Source: Amycolatopsis sp. GM8 (GTDB lineage Bacteria > Actinomycetota > Actinomycetes > Mycobacteriales > Pseudonocardiaceae). From it: a stretch of DNA of 64,000 nt. Shown one piece after another: positions 27,353 through 40,753 of the stretch. Under the pieces are notes generated by a model, which saw nothing but the letters and a program-made list of their open reading frames with translations, was not told where the DNA came from and ran no database searches. The DNA is taken from assembly GCF_021653975.1 (NCBI RefSeq), contig NZ_JAJKFK010000001.1:712863-776862 (forward strand), in the 5' to 3' direction. A program made the position numbers and the translations under genes. Position 1 is the stretch's first letter; each line of letters starts with the position of its first letter.

Positions 27353-27889
27353 TCAGTCGGTGACGGCGTCGTCCAGCGGGGTGGCGTCGGCACCGGCGTT
27401 CTTCAGTTCGTCACGGACCACGGCGTAGGCGAGCCCCTGCGGATATCCCTTGCGCGCCAAGGTACCGAGGAGACGCCGGACCGCGGTCTGCTCGTCGCGG
27501 GTGCTCATCGAGCGCAGCCGTTTGCGGACCAGTTCGCGGGCCCGGTCTTCCTCGGACTCGCGGTCGATCTCCCCCGCCGCCCGCGCGGCGATGTCGCTGT
27601 CCACGCCCTTGCGCTTGAGCTCGGCGACAAGGGCACCGCGCGCCAGGCCCTGGTAGGCGTGCCGCGAACGCACCCACTGCTCGGCGAACGCGGCGTCGTC
27701 GATCAGGCCGGAACTGTCCAGCTTGCTCAGCAGGCGTTCGCGGAGGTCCTCGTCGAAACCCTTGCGCCGCAACGCCTGCCGGAGCTCGTCCTTGGTCCGC
27801 GCCCGGATGGCGAGTAGGTCGAAGCAGACCTCCTTCGCCTTCTTCCACGCCTCGTCCGGCGACAGCTCAGCCGGATCGAACTTCGGCAT
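27353..27889 (-). CDS. recX: regulatory protein RecX
   Basis: 178 residues of three-helix RecX repeats (FDLLAIRARTKDELRQALRRKGF, AFAEQWVRSRHAYQGLARGAL, TAVRRLLGTLARKGYPQGLAY). RecX binds RecA filaments and limits recombinase and coprotease activity. GAGGAGG with five spacing bases fixes the ATG at 27889. It lies downstream of recA on the same strand, separated by about 395 bp of repeats. Confidence 0.95.
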   Translation of the reverse strand: MPKFDPAELSPDEAWKKAKEVCFDLLAIRARTKDELRQALRRKGFDEDLRERLLSKLDSSGLIDDAAFAEQWVRSRHAYQGLARGALVAELKRKGVDSDIAARAAGEIDRESEEDRARELVRKRLRSMSTRDEQTAVRRLLGTLARKGYPQGLAYAVVRDELKNAGADATPLDDAVTD

Positions 27890-27923
27890 GTTCCTCCTCG
27901 TTCCACATGCTCCAACGCACCCG

Positions 27924-28034
27924 CAGCCGGGGCCGGGGGTTCGCCCGGACGGGGCCAGGGAGCCCGAGGCTTCCTCCCGACGGGGCCAGGGTCCGGGGCT
28001 TGCCCCCCGGGTGAGGTCTGGGGTGGCACCCCCA
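27924..28034. repeat. GC-rich hairpin repeats between recA and recX
   Basis: A GACGGGGCCAGGG block occurs at 27948-27960 and again at 27978-27990, each followed by a short hairpin; the second is CCGGGG-CTTG-CCCCCCGG. A further hairpin, CTGGGG-TGGCA-CCCCCAG, closes the segment near 28018-28034. This resembles REP-type dispersed elements. No gene is present in 27890-28119. Confidence 0.5.
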
Positions 28035-28119
28035 GAAGTCACGGCGACAAGCCAGGCGAGCTGGCCCGGGTGTGGGTGTCCCGCAAGGCACTGCGCGAGC
28101 AGACCTCGCCCACGAGCGA

Positions 28120-28245
28120 GCGTCGAACTCGGCGTCCCGAACGTAGAATTCGGCGTCCCGAGAGTCGAACTCAGCGTCCGCAATGTCGGACTCGACTTCC
28201 CGAGCGTCGGACTCGGTATCGCGAGCGTCGGACTCGCGCGCGCTC
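28120..28245 (+). repeat. 21-bp repeat family A, six tandem units
   Basis: Six units at 28120, 28141, 28162, 28183, 28204 and 28225, each exactly 21 bp. The first unit starts GCGTCGAACTCGG and ends CGTCCCGA. Most units keep a short dyad, TCGG...CCGA, able to form a small hairpin. The array begins 40 bp beyond the recA stop and reads in the opposite sense to recA. Because 21 is divisible by three, it leaves long open frames on both strands that are not genes. Confidence 0.85.
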
Positions 28246-28284
28246 CAAGAACCCGACGGGGGCTCCAGAACTCGCGCGCGAACT

Positions 28285-29328
28285 CTAGAACTCGACGGGG
28301 GCGGGGGCGGCGTCTTCGGTGTCCACCTGGGCGCCGAGGCCGAGCTTCTCCTTGATCCGCTTCTCGATCTCGTTCGCGATGTCGGGGTTGTCGCGCAGGA
28401 ACTTCCGCGCGTTCTCCTTGCCCTGGCCCAGCTGGTCGCCCTCGTAGGTGTACCAGGCACCGGACTTGCGCAGGATCCCCTGGTCCACGCCCATGTCGAT
28501 GAGCGAACCCTCGCGGGACACGCCCTGGCCGTAGAGCATGTCGAACTCGGCCTGCTTGAACGGCGGCGCGACCTTGTTCTTCACGACCTTGACGCGGGTG
28601 CGGTTGCCGACCGCCTCGCCGCTGTCCTTCAGCGTCTCGATCCGGCGGATGTCCAGCCGGACCGAGGCGTAGAACTTCAGCGCCTTGCCACCGGTCGTCG
28701 TCTCCGGGGAGCCGAACATGACGCCGACCTTCTCGCGCAGCTGGTTGATGAAGATCGCGGTGGTGCCGGAGTTGGACAGCGCACCGGTGATCTTGCGCAG
28801 TGCCTGGCTCATCAGGCGGGCCTGCAGACCCACGTGCGAGTCACCCATCTCGCCTTCGATCTCGGCGCGGGGAACCAGCGCCGCCACCGAGTCGATCACC
28901 AGGATGTCCAGCGCACCGGAGCGGATCAGCATGTCCGCGATCTCCAGGGCCTGCTCGCCGGTGTCCGGCTGGGAGACCAGCAACGCGTCGGTGTCCACGC
29001 CGATCGCTTTGGCGTACTCCGGGTCGAGTGCGTGCTCCGCGTCGATGAAGGCCGCGATGCCGCCCGCCTTCTGCGCGTTGGCCACGGCGTGCAGGGCCAC
29101 GGTGGTCTTACCCGAGGATTCCGGGCCGTAGATCTCGACGACCCGGCCGCGGGGCAGGCCCCCGATACCGAGCGCGATGTCCAGCGCGATGGCCCCGGTG
29201 GGGATCACCTCGATCGGCACGTGCCCCTTGTCGCCGAGGCGCATCAGGGAACCTTTGCCGTACTGCTTGTCGATCTGCGCCATGGCGAGATCGAGCGCTT
29301 TGTCCTTGTCGAGTGCTGCTGCGGCCAT
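28285..29328 (-). CDS. recA: recombinase RecA
   Basis: 347 residues. Walker A is [13 protein letters not shown], the ATPase Glu is in FIDAEHALD, and the DNA-binding L2 region reads [17 protein letters not shown]. It drives homologous recombination and LexA self-cleavage. No intein is present. The ATG at 29328 has GAGGTGG about nine bases upstream. A LexA box 150 bp upstream places it under SOS control. Confidence 0.98.
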   Translation of the reverse strand: MAAAALDKDKALDLAMAQIDKQYGKGSLMRLGDKGHVPIEVIPTGAIALDIALGIGGLPRGRVVEIYGPESSGKTTVALHAVANAQKAGGIAAFIDAEHALDPEYAKAIGVDTDALLVSQPDTGEQALEIADMLIRSGALDILVIDSVAALVPRAEIEGEMGDSHVGLQARLMSQALRKITGALSNSGTTAIFINQLREKVGVMFGSPETTTGGKALKFYASVRLDIRRIETLKDSGEAVGNRTRVKVVKNKVAPPFKQAEFDMLYGQGVSREGSLIDMGVDQGILRKSGAWYTYEGDQLGQGKENARKFLRDNPDIANEIEKRIKEKLGLGAQVDTEDAAPAPVEF

Positions 29329-29470
29329 CTGAAAATCCACCTCGTCGGTCGGAAGCCTGTGGGGGCTTGTCTCGGGTCTTCCAGCTGCTGGGCCCGACAC
29401 TACGGGCGGGGGCCGACAATTCCTGATCGTCGCGAGTGATCTGTGGACAGCTGACCCCGATGTGGACAAC

Positions 29471-29498
29471 ACGATAGCCGAACACGTGTTCGACGCAA
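29471..29498 (-). promoter_or_regulatory. recA promoter with LexA (SOS) box
   Basis: The box CCGAAC-ACGT-GTTCGA (29478-29493) fits the actinobacterial SOS consensus TCGAAC-N4-GTTCGA with one mismatch. On the minus strand TTGCGT (29498-29493) and TATCGT (29476-29471) are 16 bp apart, so the box fills the spacer. LexA binding would exclude RNA polymerase. Confidence 0.85.
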
Positions 29499-29538
29499 GG
29501 AGCGACACGCCTTCGGGGTGAATTTTCCGCCCAGCGGC

Positions 29539-29733
29539 TCAGCGACGCTCGGCGGGCACGTCGAACGCCAGGCACACCTCGCGCCAGATCTCCTTCGCCG
29601 AAACCCCCGCGGCCAGCGCCTGCTCGACCGTTCGCCCGCCCAGCCCGCTGAACACGTGATCCTTCGCCAGGACTTCGGCCCGGCCGGGACCGAACTCGTC
29701 CGCCATCAACCTTCGGAACACCGTGATGCGCAT
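29539..29733 (-). CDS. DUF3046 small protein
   Basis: 64 residues opening MRITVFRRLMADEFG and containing the conserved DHVFSGLGGRTVEQAL. Members of DUF3046 sit beside recA throughout actinobacteria (Rv2738c in M. tuberculosis). Whether it takes part in DNA repair is not known. TAGGCT lies eight bases before its ATG, and its -10 shares the central TA with the divergent promoter of the small membrane protein. Confidence 0.88.
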   Translation of the reverse strand: MRITVFRRLMADEFGPGRAEVLAKDHVFSGLGGRTVEQALAAGVSAKEIWREVCLAFDVPAERR

Positions 29734-29757
29734 CGGAGACCAGCCTACTGTGGGGGT

Positions 29758-29856
29758 ATGGCCTCGATCGCGCTGACCGTGGTGTCGATCGCCGTCCTCG
29801 TCGCGGCGCTCGTGGTCGCCTTGCGCGCGTTGTGGAACCTGCGCAACCGCCGCTGA
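29758..29856 (+). CDS. 32-residue single-span membrane peptide
   Basis: Residues 2-23 are one hydrophobic helix (IALTVVSIAVLVAALVVAL) and the C-terminus is basic (NLRNRR), as in a membrane peptide with its positive tail in the cytoplasm. TACTGT at 29746-29751 ends six bases before the ATG, which suits a leaderless transcript. No family is recognised. It could be a chance frame, but the promoter spacing and length balance argue for a real gene. Confidence 0.55.
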   Translation: MASIALTVVSIAVLVAALVVALRALWNLRNRR

Positions 29857-29860
29857 GCGC

Positions 29861-30832
29861 TCACGGGGTGACGATCACCTTCGCCCGGGCGTGTTCCTCT
29901 TCGAGATAGCGGACGGCTTCCGGGGTCTTGCTCAGCGGGTAGGTGCGATCCACGACCGGCACGAGCACGCCGGCCTCGATGAGTTCGCGCAACGCCGCCA
30001 GGTCCGCCGTGCCGGGCCTCGCGCTGAGCACGTGCAACCGCTGACGGACGAAGCGCGCCAGCAGCATGCCCTTGACGATGAGGCCCATCGGCCCGATCAG
30101 GCTGCCGCCCTCGGACACCCCGCCGCCGGACAGGATGACCGTCCCCGCCGGGGTCGCCGCGCGCCGGAGCCTGCCCAGCGGGCGGTTGCCCACCAGATCG
30201 AACACGACGTCGTAGCGGTGCCGGTCGCGGGTGAAGTCGTCGCGCGTGTAGTCGATGATGTGGTCCGCGCCGAGCGAGCGGACCAGCTCGATGTTCCTGG
30301 TACTGCAGACGGCGGTCACGTCCGCGCCGAGCGACTTGGCGATCTGGACGGCGAAGGTGCCCACGCCACCCGACGCGCCGTTGACGACGACCCGGGTTTC
30401 CGGCCCTACCTTGGCGTCGCGCAGTCCCATCAGCGCGGTGATACCCGCCAGCGGCACCGCCGCCGCCTCCTCGAACGTGAGGTTCGCCGGCTTCGTGTCC
30501 ACCACGTCGTCCGGGGCGCACACGTACTCCGCGAACGCTCCCGGATGCTCGCCGTACACCTCGTCACCGGGACGCAACCGCGTCACCGCCCGGCCGGCTG
30601 CCACCACCCGGCCCGCGAAGTCCGTGCCGCGGATCTTCGGCTCGGGTGCGCGCAGCCCGGCCGACAGGCGCGCCAGGTACGGGTCGCCCCGCATGATGTG
30701 CCAGTCGCGGGCATTGAGCGACGCCGCCTCGACCCGCACCAGCACCTCGTGGTCGCCGGGCACGGGCTGGTCGACTTCCCGCAGTGCCAGTACATCGGGT
30801 GAGCCGTACCGGTCCTGGACGATGGCCTTCAT
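29861..30832 (-). CDS. zinc-independent MDR oxidoreductase (quinone reductase-like)
   Basis: 323 residues of the medium-chain dehydrogenase/reductase superfamily. A GroES-like fold (residues about 1-120, RGTDFAGRVVAAG) precedes the NADPH Rossmann motif NGASGGVGTFAVQIA. The Cys/His zinc ligands of true alcohol dehydrogenases are missing, which favours a quinone oxidoreductase or enoyl reductase role. Its ATG overlaps the stop of the DUF2306 gene (ATGA). Confidence 0.88.
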   Translation of the reverse strand: MKAIVQDRYGSPDVLALREVDQPVPGDHEVLVRVEAASLNARDWHIMRGDPYLARLSAGLRAPEPKIRGTDFAGRVVAAGRAVTRLRPGDEVYGEHPGAFAEYVCAPDDVVDTKPANLTFEEAAAVPLAGITALMGLRDAKVGPETRVVVNGASGGVGTFAVQIAKSLGADVTAVCSTRNIELVRSLGADHIIDYTRDDFTRDRHRYDVVFDLVGNRPLGRLRRAATPAGTVILSGGGVSEGGSLIGPMGLIVKGMLLARFVRQRLHVLSARPGTADLAALRELIEAGVLVPVVDRTYPLSKTPEAVRYLEEEHARAKVIVTP

Positions 30833-31491
30833 CGGATCTCCTTGACACTCGGAACGGGAGTTCGGCGGATGGCCCATTCGGCCACCGCGAGGTTGATCGC
30901 CCAGCCGGCGAACATCACGATCGTGTTGCCGAGCCGGCCGGGTGTGCCGGCGGCCAGTACCCACGCCAGGTTGGTGAAGACCTGCGTCCCGGCACCCATG
31001 GCGACGGCGTAGGCCCGGATCATCCAGGCGCGGTGGCGCGACACGTCCCGCCGCAGGATCGCGGCGAAACCGAGGACCAGGAACAGGATCCAGGCCGAGC
31101 CGAACACGAGCCGGAAGCCGGTGAGCAGGTCGCCGACGTTGCCGGGACGGGGATAGAACAACGTCATCCACAGGCCCGCGAGCGCGCCGGCGAGCCCACT
31201 GGGAACCAGCAGCCGCCCGGCCCAGCGATGCCAGCCGGGCCTTCGCCGGCGCAGGCCGGGCGCGAACTGGAAGGCACCCAGGATGGCGTACACGGTGACC
31301 GCGCAGATGTGTACGACAACGGGTAGCGGCGTGGCGAAGAACCGTGCGTTGTCCGGCGTGATCTCGGCGCCGGAGCTCAGTTCGGTCACCCGCATCGCGC
31401 CGGCCACCACCGGAACGACGCTCAGTACGAGCAGCCCGGCGGGCACGAGCCGGCGGGCCGCCACCACGGATATCCCCTGTTCGCTGGTCAT
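30829..31491 (-). CDS. DUF2306 membrane protein
   Basis: 220 residues with about six hydrophobic segments. Typical blocks are FFATPLPVVVHICAVTVYAILGAFQF, RPGWHRWAGRLL and RRDVSRHRAWMIRAYA. The paired His residues in HRWAGR and SRHRAWM could bind heme or metal. The family has no known function. It is coupled to the downstream oxidoreductase, hinting at a membrane redox pair. Confidence 0.82.
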   Translation of the reverse strand: MTSEQGISVVAARRLVPAGLLVLSVVPVVAGAMRVTELSSGAEITPDNARFFATPLPVVVHICAVTVYAILGAFQFAPGLRRRRPGWHRWAGRLLVPSGLAGALAGLWMTLFYPRPGNVGDLLTGFRLVFGSAWILFLVLGFAAILRRDVSRHRAWMIRAYAVAMGAGTQVFTNLAWVLAAGTPGRLGNTIVMFAGWAINLAVAEWAIRRTPVPSVKEIR

Positions 31492-31593
31492 GGGAAAAGC
31501 ATGGCGAGCGCGGCGGCCGGGCTCATCGGACGACGGGCCCGACCTGGTCCGGCCGTGGGTACGGCGGCGAGCCGTACTTTCGGCCGAGGGTGA

Positions 31594-32250
31594 TCAGTGC
31601 TTCACGCGGTTCGTCTCGTAGGCCCAGATGACGATCTCGACGCGGTTGCGGGCGCCGAGTTTGGCCATCAGGCTGCCGATGTGCGTCTTGACGGTGCTGA
31701 GCGTGATGTACAGCTCGTCGGCGATCTCGCTGTTGGTCCGCCCGCGCGCGACGGCGGTGAGGACCTGCTCCTCCCGGCCGGTGAGCGGCTCGATCGGTTG
31801 CCGCGGCGGCATTCCGGCGCCGGTCGCGGCGAACACCCCGAGCAGGCGCGCGGTGATACTCGGCGCGATGAGCGCGTCCCCGTTGGCCGCGGCGCGCACG
31901 GCCTGCACGAGCAGGTCCGTGTCGGCGTCCTTGAGCAGGAAACCGCGGGCGCCGGCACGCAGCGCGGCATAGACGTACTCGTCGAGGTCGAACGTGGTGA
32001 TGACGACGACGGCGAGCGGGTCGTCGACGGCCGCGCCGGCGAGGGACCGGGTGGCTTCGATCCCGTCGACGACGGGCATCCGGATGTCGAACAGGCACAC
32101 GTCCGGGCGCAGCCGCCGGGCGAGTTCGACCGCCCGCCGCCCTTCGGCGGCCTGGCCGATCACCTCGATACCGGGCTGGGCGTCGAGGATCATCGCCAGC
32201 CCGGTCCGGACGATCTCCTGGTCGTCCGCGACGAGCACGCGGATCGTCAT
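31594..32250 (-). CDS. NarL/LuxR-type response regulator
   Basis: 218 residues. The receiver domain has the phospho-acceptor Asp in DVCLFDIRMPVVDG (residue about 54) and the conserved Lys in FLLKDAD. The LuxR helix-turn-helix is LTGREEQVLTAVARGRTNSEIADELYI-, STVKTHIGSLMAKLG. The ATG overlaps the histidine kinase stop (ATGA). Targets are unknown; the DUF2306/oxidoreductase pair downstream is a candidate. Confidence 0.93.
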   Translation of the reverse strand: MTIRVLVADDQEIVRTGLAMILDAQPGIEVIGQAAEGRRAVELARRLRPDVCLFDIRMPVVDGIEATRSLAGAAVDDPLAVVVITTFDLDEYVYAALRAGARGFLLKDADTDLLVQAVRAAANGDALIAPSITARLLGVFAATGAGMPPRQPIEPLTGREEQVLTAVARGRTNSEIADELYITLSTVKTHIGSLMAKLGARNRVEIVIWAYETNRVKH

Positions 32251-33383
32251 CGGGTCGGCCCAGTCCGCGGTAGCACGGCTGTGACGGTCCAGCCCCGTTC
32301 CGGTCCGGGACCGGCTTCGCAGGTGCCACCGAGCAGGTCAGCGCGTTCGGCCATGCCGATGAGCCCGTACCCGGGCGCCGCGCCGGGGCGCAGGCCACCG
32401 GTCTCGCCGTCGTCGCTGACCCGCAGCCGAACCGACGTCTCGTCGACGGTGACCCGGAGCTCGATGCGGGTCGCGTGCCGGGCGTGCCGCCGCGCGTTCG
32501 TCACGGATTCCTGGGCGAGGCGGTAGATCGCGGCCGCGACGGCCGACGGCACCTCGTCGACGGCGCCGGCCAGATCGACGTCGACGGCAGGACCGGCGCC
32601 GGCCTCCCGGGCGAGTTGTTCGAGGTCGGAGATCCGCGGACCGGGCGTCAGCTCCGCCGGTTCGCTGCGACGCAAGGCATGCACCATGGTGCGCATCTCG
32701 GCCAGCGCGTTCGACGCCTCCGCCTTGATGACCCGCAGCGCGTCCTCCGCGGCACCGGCCTGCGACCCGGCGGTCGCGAGGCCGGCCTGGGCCCGGATCG
32801 CCATCGCCGACACGTGGTGGGCGACGGTGTCGTGCAGGTCGCGGGCCAGCCGCTCGCGTTCGAGCAGCCTGATCTGGTCGCGCTCGCGCAGCTTCGACCC
32901 CGCCCGGTAGCGCAGGGCGGCGCCCAGCGCGCACGCCGCGGACAGCACGACGAGCCCGCCCGCCGTGTTGCCGGGGCTGAGGTAACCGAGGCCGAGCGAC
33001 AACGCGAGGTTCCCGAGCATGATCGCCGAGCCGGCCACCACCTCGCGTCCCGATCCCCACCGGAACAACGAGTACGGCAGCAACAGCAGAAACCCCATGG
33101 TGCTCAGCGGTGAATCGCCGCCCACCACGAGGGACAACAGGGCGGACACGGCGAACGCGATCGCGACCATCAGCAACGGCGAGGTGCGGCGCCACAGCAG
33201 CGTGCAGACCAGCCCGACGCCGACGATCACCGACAGCACCCGCCACGGGACTTCCGGCCGCAGGATCCCCTCCAGGACCACGCCCGGTACCAGCACGGCC
33301 ACAAGTACCCAGTCGCGCCAGACCCGGGACGGCGCGTTCGGAGGTCGTGGCTCAGCCCAGCCGGACCACGCGGGTTTGCGCAC
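32247..33383 (-). CDS. HisKA_3-type sensor histidine kinase
   Basis: 378 residues. About four or five membrane segments (residues 20-155) precede the dimerisation helix with the phospho-acceptor His in ERLARDLHDTVAHHVSAM and the ATPase domain (DDGETGG, GYGLIGMAERADLLGG). The sensor part has no large outer domain, so it may detect a membrane signal. I chose GTG 33383 because TACGAT stands six bases before it; longer starts run over that promoter. Confidence 0.9.
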   Translation of the reverse strand: MRKPAWSGWAEPRPPNAPSRVWRDWVLVAVLVPGVVLEGILRPEVPWRVLSVIVGVGLVCTLLWRRTSPLLMVAIAFAVSALLSLVVGGDSPLSTMGFLLLLPYSLFRWGSGREVVAGSAIMLGNLALSLGLGYLSPGNTAGGLVVLSAACALGAALRYRAGSKLRERDQIRLLERERLARDLHDTVAHHVSAMAIRAQAGLATAGSQAGAAEDALRVIKAEASNALAEMRTMVHALRRSEPAELTPGPRISDLEQLAREAGAGPAVDVDLAGAVDEVPSAVAAAIYRLAQESVTNARRHARHATRIELRVTVDETSVRLRVSDDGETGGLRPGAAPGYGLIGMAERADLLGGTCEAGPGPERGWTVTAVLPRTGPTR

Positions 33384-33441
33384 CGGGCCATCGTACGAGA
33401 GCCAGGTCACGGGCGGCTCCACCCAAAGTACGGTGATGGGC

Positions 33442-34212
33442 GTGACGGGATACATCGAGGTGGCCGGGCGGCGCGTGTGGCACGAGGTGTCCGGCGAGGG
33501 CGATCCGCTTGTCCTGCTGCACGGCGGGTTCCTCGGCGCGTCCTCGTTCTTCGGGCAGACCCCGGCGCTGGTCGAGGCCGGCTATCGGGTCCATGTCCCC
33601 GAGCGCCGCGGGCACGCACACACCCCGGACGTCGAAGGACCGCTGAGCTACTCGGTGATGGCCGACGACATGATCGCTTACCTGGCACAGGAAGTCGGCG
33701 GGCCGGCGCACCTGGTCGGGTGGAGCGACGGGGCGGTGGTCGCGCTGCTGGTCGCCCAGCGCCGCCCGGACCTGGTGGCCAGGATGGTGCTGATCGGCCA
33801 GTACTACAACTCCGCCGGCCGGGTCGCCGGGCCCGAACTGGTGGCGTACCTCAACTCGCCGGACGCGATCACGTTCCTGCGCCGGGCTTACGACCCGTTC
33901 TCTCCCGACGGTCCCGACCATTTCCCCGTCGTGCACGCCAAGATGATGCACATGATCGCCACCGAGCCGGAGATCGCGCTGGACACCCTGGGCGGCGTCA
34001 CCGCCCCCACCCTGGTGCTCCAGGGCGACCGGGACGAGGTCACGGTCGAGCACTCCCTGGCCGTCGTCGCCGCGCTGCCCGAAGCACGCCTGGCGGTGCT
34101 GCCGGGCACGCACACCCTGCCGATCGAGTACCCGGACCTGGTCAACCCGCTGATCGTCTCGTTCCTCCGCGACACCGACCCGGCTCCGGACTGGAACGCC
34201 TTCACCGGCTGA
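33442..34212 (+). CDS. alpha/beta hydrolase
   Basis: 256 residues. The oxyanion region is LLHGGFLGAS, the nucleophile Ser lies in LVGWSDGAVVALL, and the acid and His are in LQGDRDEVTVEHSL and PGTHTLPIEYPDL. The substrate is unknown; haloalkane, epoxide or ester hydrolases share this fold. GTG 33442 is preferred since TACGGT is seven bases upstream; ATG 33436 is the alternative. Confidence 0.82.
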   Translation: MTGYIEVAGRRVWHEVSGEGDPLVLLHGGFLGASSFFGQTPALVEAGYRVHVPERRGHAHTPDVEGPLSYSVMADDMIAYLAQEVGGPAHLVGWSDGAVVALLVAQRRPDLVARMVLIGQYYNSAGRVAGPELVAYLNSPDAITFLRRAYDPFSPDGPDHFPVVHAKMMHMIATEPEIALDTLGGVTAPTLVLQGDRDEVTVEHSLAVVAALPEARLAVLPGTHTLPIEYPDLVNPLIVSFLRDTDPAPDWNAFTG

Positions 34213-34214
34213 AC

Positions 34215-35996
34215 CTAGGTTCCCGGCTGGACCGTCTGCTCGAAGTAGTCGGCGAGCTGCGACGCCGTCGACGCGGTCTGTCCGCTGCCGGCCTTCTGGT
34301 AGATCACCCCGGCGAGCGGGCGGTCGGCGACGGTGAACACCAGCACCGCCGAGATCTTGCCGCCGGCCGCGGAATAGTTGCCCGACAGCCCGTTGCCCTT
34401 CCACGGCGCCTGCACCTGGTCCCCGCCAACAGAACTGAGCAGTCGGTCGGTGTAGTCCTTCAGAGTGGCCGCGGAAGTGCCGTGCACGTAGGTGATCTGC
34501 GCCCCGGCGAGTGCCGGCGCCGAGCATGTGGTGAGCACGCCGAGGTTCGTCCCCGACGGCGGTGCGATGTCGCCGCTGCCCGCGCCGGCGACGCACTGCG
34601 AGGTGTCGGCGATCTTCCCAGCCAGCTGGCGCAGGCACCCGGTGAAGCCCTTCGCGTCGGCCTGCCCCGGCTGCGCGCAGTCCGCGGCGGTCAGCGTCGC
34701 CGTACTCGACGACGGCCACAGCACGTAGGTGAGCGCGGCCGCGAGCACGACCACCGCCGCCACGGCACCGAAGATGAGCGGTTTCCTGTTGCGGCGCTTG
34801 GGTTCCGCGGGCGGCGTGTAGCTGGGGAAGTTCGCCGGGGCCGGAAACTGGAACTGTGGCCGCGGTGGTGGGGCGGGGACGGCGGCCGCGACCTGGCCCG
34901 CGACGTTCTGGGTGCGCATGCCGATGCCGTCGCGGCTCACGTGGTGCGCGCCGAGCGCGACCGCGGTCTCCGGCTGGTCCAGGCTGGCCGGCACCACCCC
35001 GAGTTTCTCCGCGATCATCGAACCGACCAGCGGCAGCCGGCTCGACCCGCCGACGAGGTAGATACCGACCAGCCGGTCCGGGGTCAGGCCCGCGGTGGCG
35101 ACCGTCCTGGACAGCAGCTCGACGCTCCGCAGCAGCGCCGGGCGCACGAGCGCCTCCAGCTCCCCGCGCGTGACCAGCACGTCGGTGAACGGTTCCGGCA
35201 TCGGCACCTCGGTCTGCGGATGCCGCGACAACGCCTCCTTCGCCGCCTTGACGTCCTCCTGCAGCGCGCGCCGGGTGCGGCGGTCCGCGGTGGATTCCGG
35301 GCGGAGCAAACGCTGCCACCGCTGCGGGTCGCGATGCGAAACCTCGCGGCCGACGTGCACCATCAGCGCCTGGTCGACGTCGAGACCACCGAGATCGGGC
35401 AGGCCGTTCTCGGCCAGCACAGTGAAACCGTTCTGGGTGGCGCCGACGACGGCCACGTCGAACGTGCCGGCGCCCAGGTCGTAGACGGCGAGCGCCTGCC
35501 CCGGCGCGAGCGTGCGGCCGGGGAAGGACGCGAAATGCGCGGCGGCGGCCACCGGTTCGGGCACGAGATGGACCGGGCCGCGGAACCCGGCGAGCCGCGC
35601 GGAGGTCAGAAGTACGTTGCGGCGCAACGGACCCCACTCCGCGGGATGGGTCAGCCGCAGTTCCTCGGGCTGGTCACCGCCCAGCTGGCGGGTGGTCTCC
35701 TCCAGCACCCGGCGCAACACGGCGGCCAGCGCCTCGTTCACGGGCACCACGTCCTGCCCCAGCAGCAGCGTCTGCTCGTCGACGCGGCGCTTGGGGTTGG
35801 GCTCGAACCGGGTGGGGTCGAGACGGGCCCGCCGCTCGGCGTCGCGGCCGACCAGCAGCGTGCCGTCTTCGGCGGCGAACACCGCGGACGGCATGGTCGC
35901 GGACCCGTCCACCTCGACCACGCGTGGTGGCCTGCCGTGCGCCGACAGCACGGCGACGGTGTTGGACGTCCCAAGGTCCACGGACAGGATCCGCAC
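34215..35996 (-). CDS. membrane-anchored Hsp70-like ATPase
   Basis: 593 residues. The Hsp70 nucleotide-binding domain fills about residues 1-350, with VDLGTSNTVAVLS, AVYDLGAGTFDVAVVG and YLVGGSSRLPLVGSM. There is no recognisable peptide-binding domain. A Pro-rich linker and one membrane helix (about 405-426) follow, then an outer domain of some 165 residues with four Cys (DCAQ, GCLRQ, QCVAG, TCSAP). The result is an actin-fold ATPase inside wired to a disulfide-bearing domain outside. GGGGAG stands five bases before the GTG start. It is convergent with the hydrolase gene. Confidence 0.85.
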   Translation of the reverse strand: MRILSVDLGTSNTVAVLSAHGRPPRVVEVDGSATMPSAVFAAEDGTLLVGRDAERRARLDPTRFEPNPKRRVDEQTLLLGQDVVPVNEALAAVLRRVLEETTRQLGGDQPEELRLTHPAEWGPLRRNVLLTSARLAGFRGPVHLVPEPVAAAAHFASFPGRTLAPGQALAVYDLGAGTFDVAVVGATQNGFTVLAENGLPDLGGLDVDQALMVHVGREVSHRDPQRWQRLLRPESTADRRTRRALQEDVKAAKEALSRHPQTEVPMPEPFTDVLVTRGELEALVRPALLRSVELLSRTVATAGLTPDRLVGIYLVGGSSRLPLVGSMIAEKLGVVPASLDQPETAVALGAHHVSRDGIGMRTQNVAGQVAAAVPAPPPRPQFQFPAPANFPSYTPPAEPKRRNRKPLIFGAVAAVVVLAAALTYVLWPSSSTATLTAADCAQPGQADAKGFTGCLRQLAGKIADTSQCVAGAGSGDIAPPSGTNLGVLTTCSAPALAGAQITYVHGTSAATLKDYTDRLLSSVGGDQVQAPWKGNGLSGNYSAAGGKISAVLVFTVADRPLAGVIYQKAGSGQTASTASQLADYFEQTVQPGT

Positions 35997-36105
35997 TCCC
36001 GCTCCCCTCACGATCTCCCAGGTCGGACGTGATGCTGCCATGTTCACGGCCGGCCCGCGTGCGGTCCGCGCGAAAACTGTCGGTGGGTCGCGTAATGATG
36101 GATGG

Positions 36106-40707
<4,602 letters not shown>

Positions 40708-40753
40708 TCGCGGGCCGTAGACTTCCCGGTCGGCGGGAAGGATGGTGATCACG

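Noticed and set aside
28018-28034. Hairpin CTGGGG-TGGCA-CCCCCAG as the recA terminator
   Set aside because: No U tract and about 250 bp past the recA stop, beyond the repeat array; better seen as part of the REP-like block.
27867-28460. Open frame encoding repeated Ser-Asp-Ala segments across the 28.1 kb array
   Set aside because: Produced by 21-bp units keeping a frame open; it overlaps the 3' end of recA and has no start signal.
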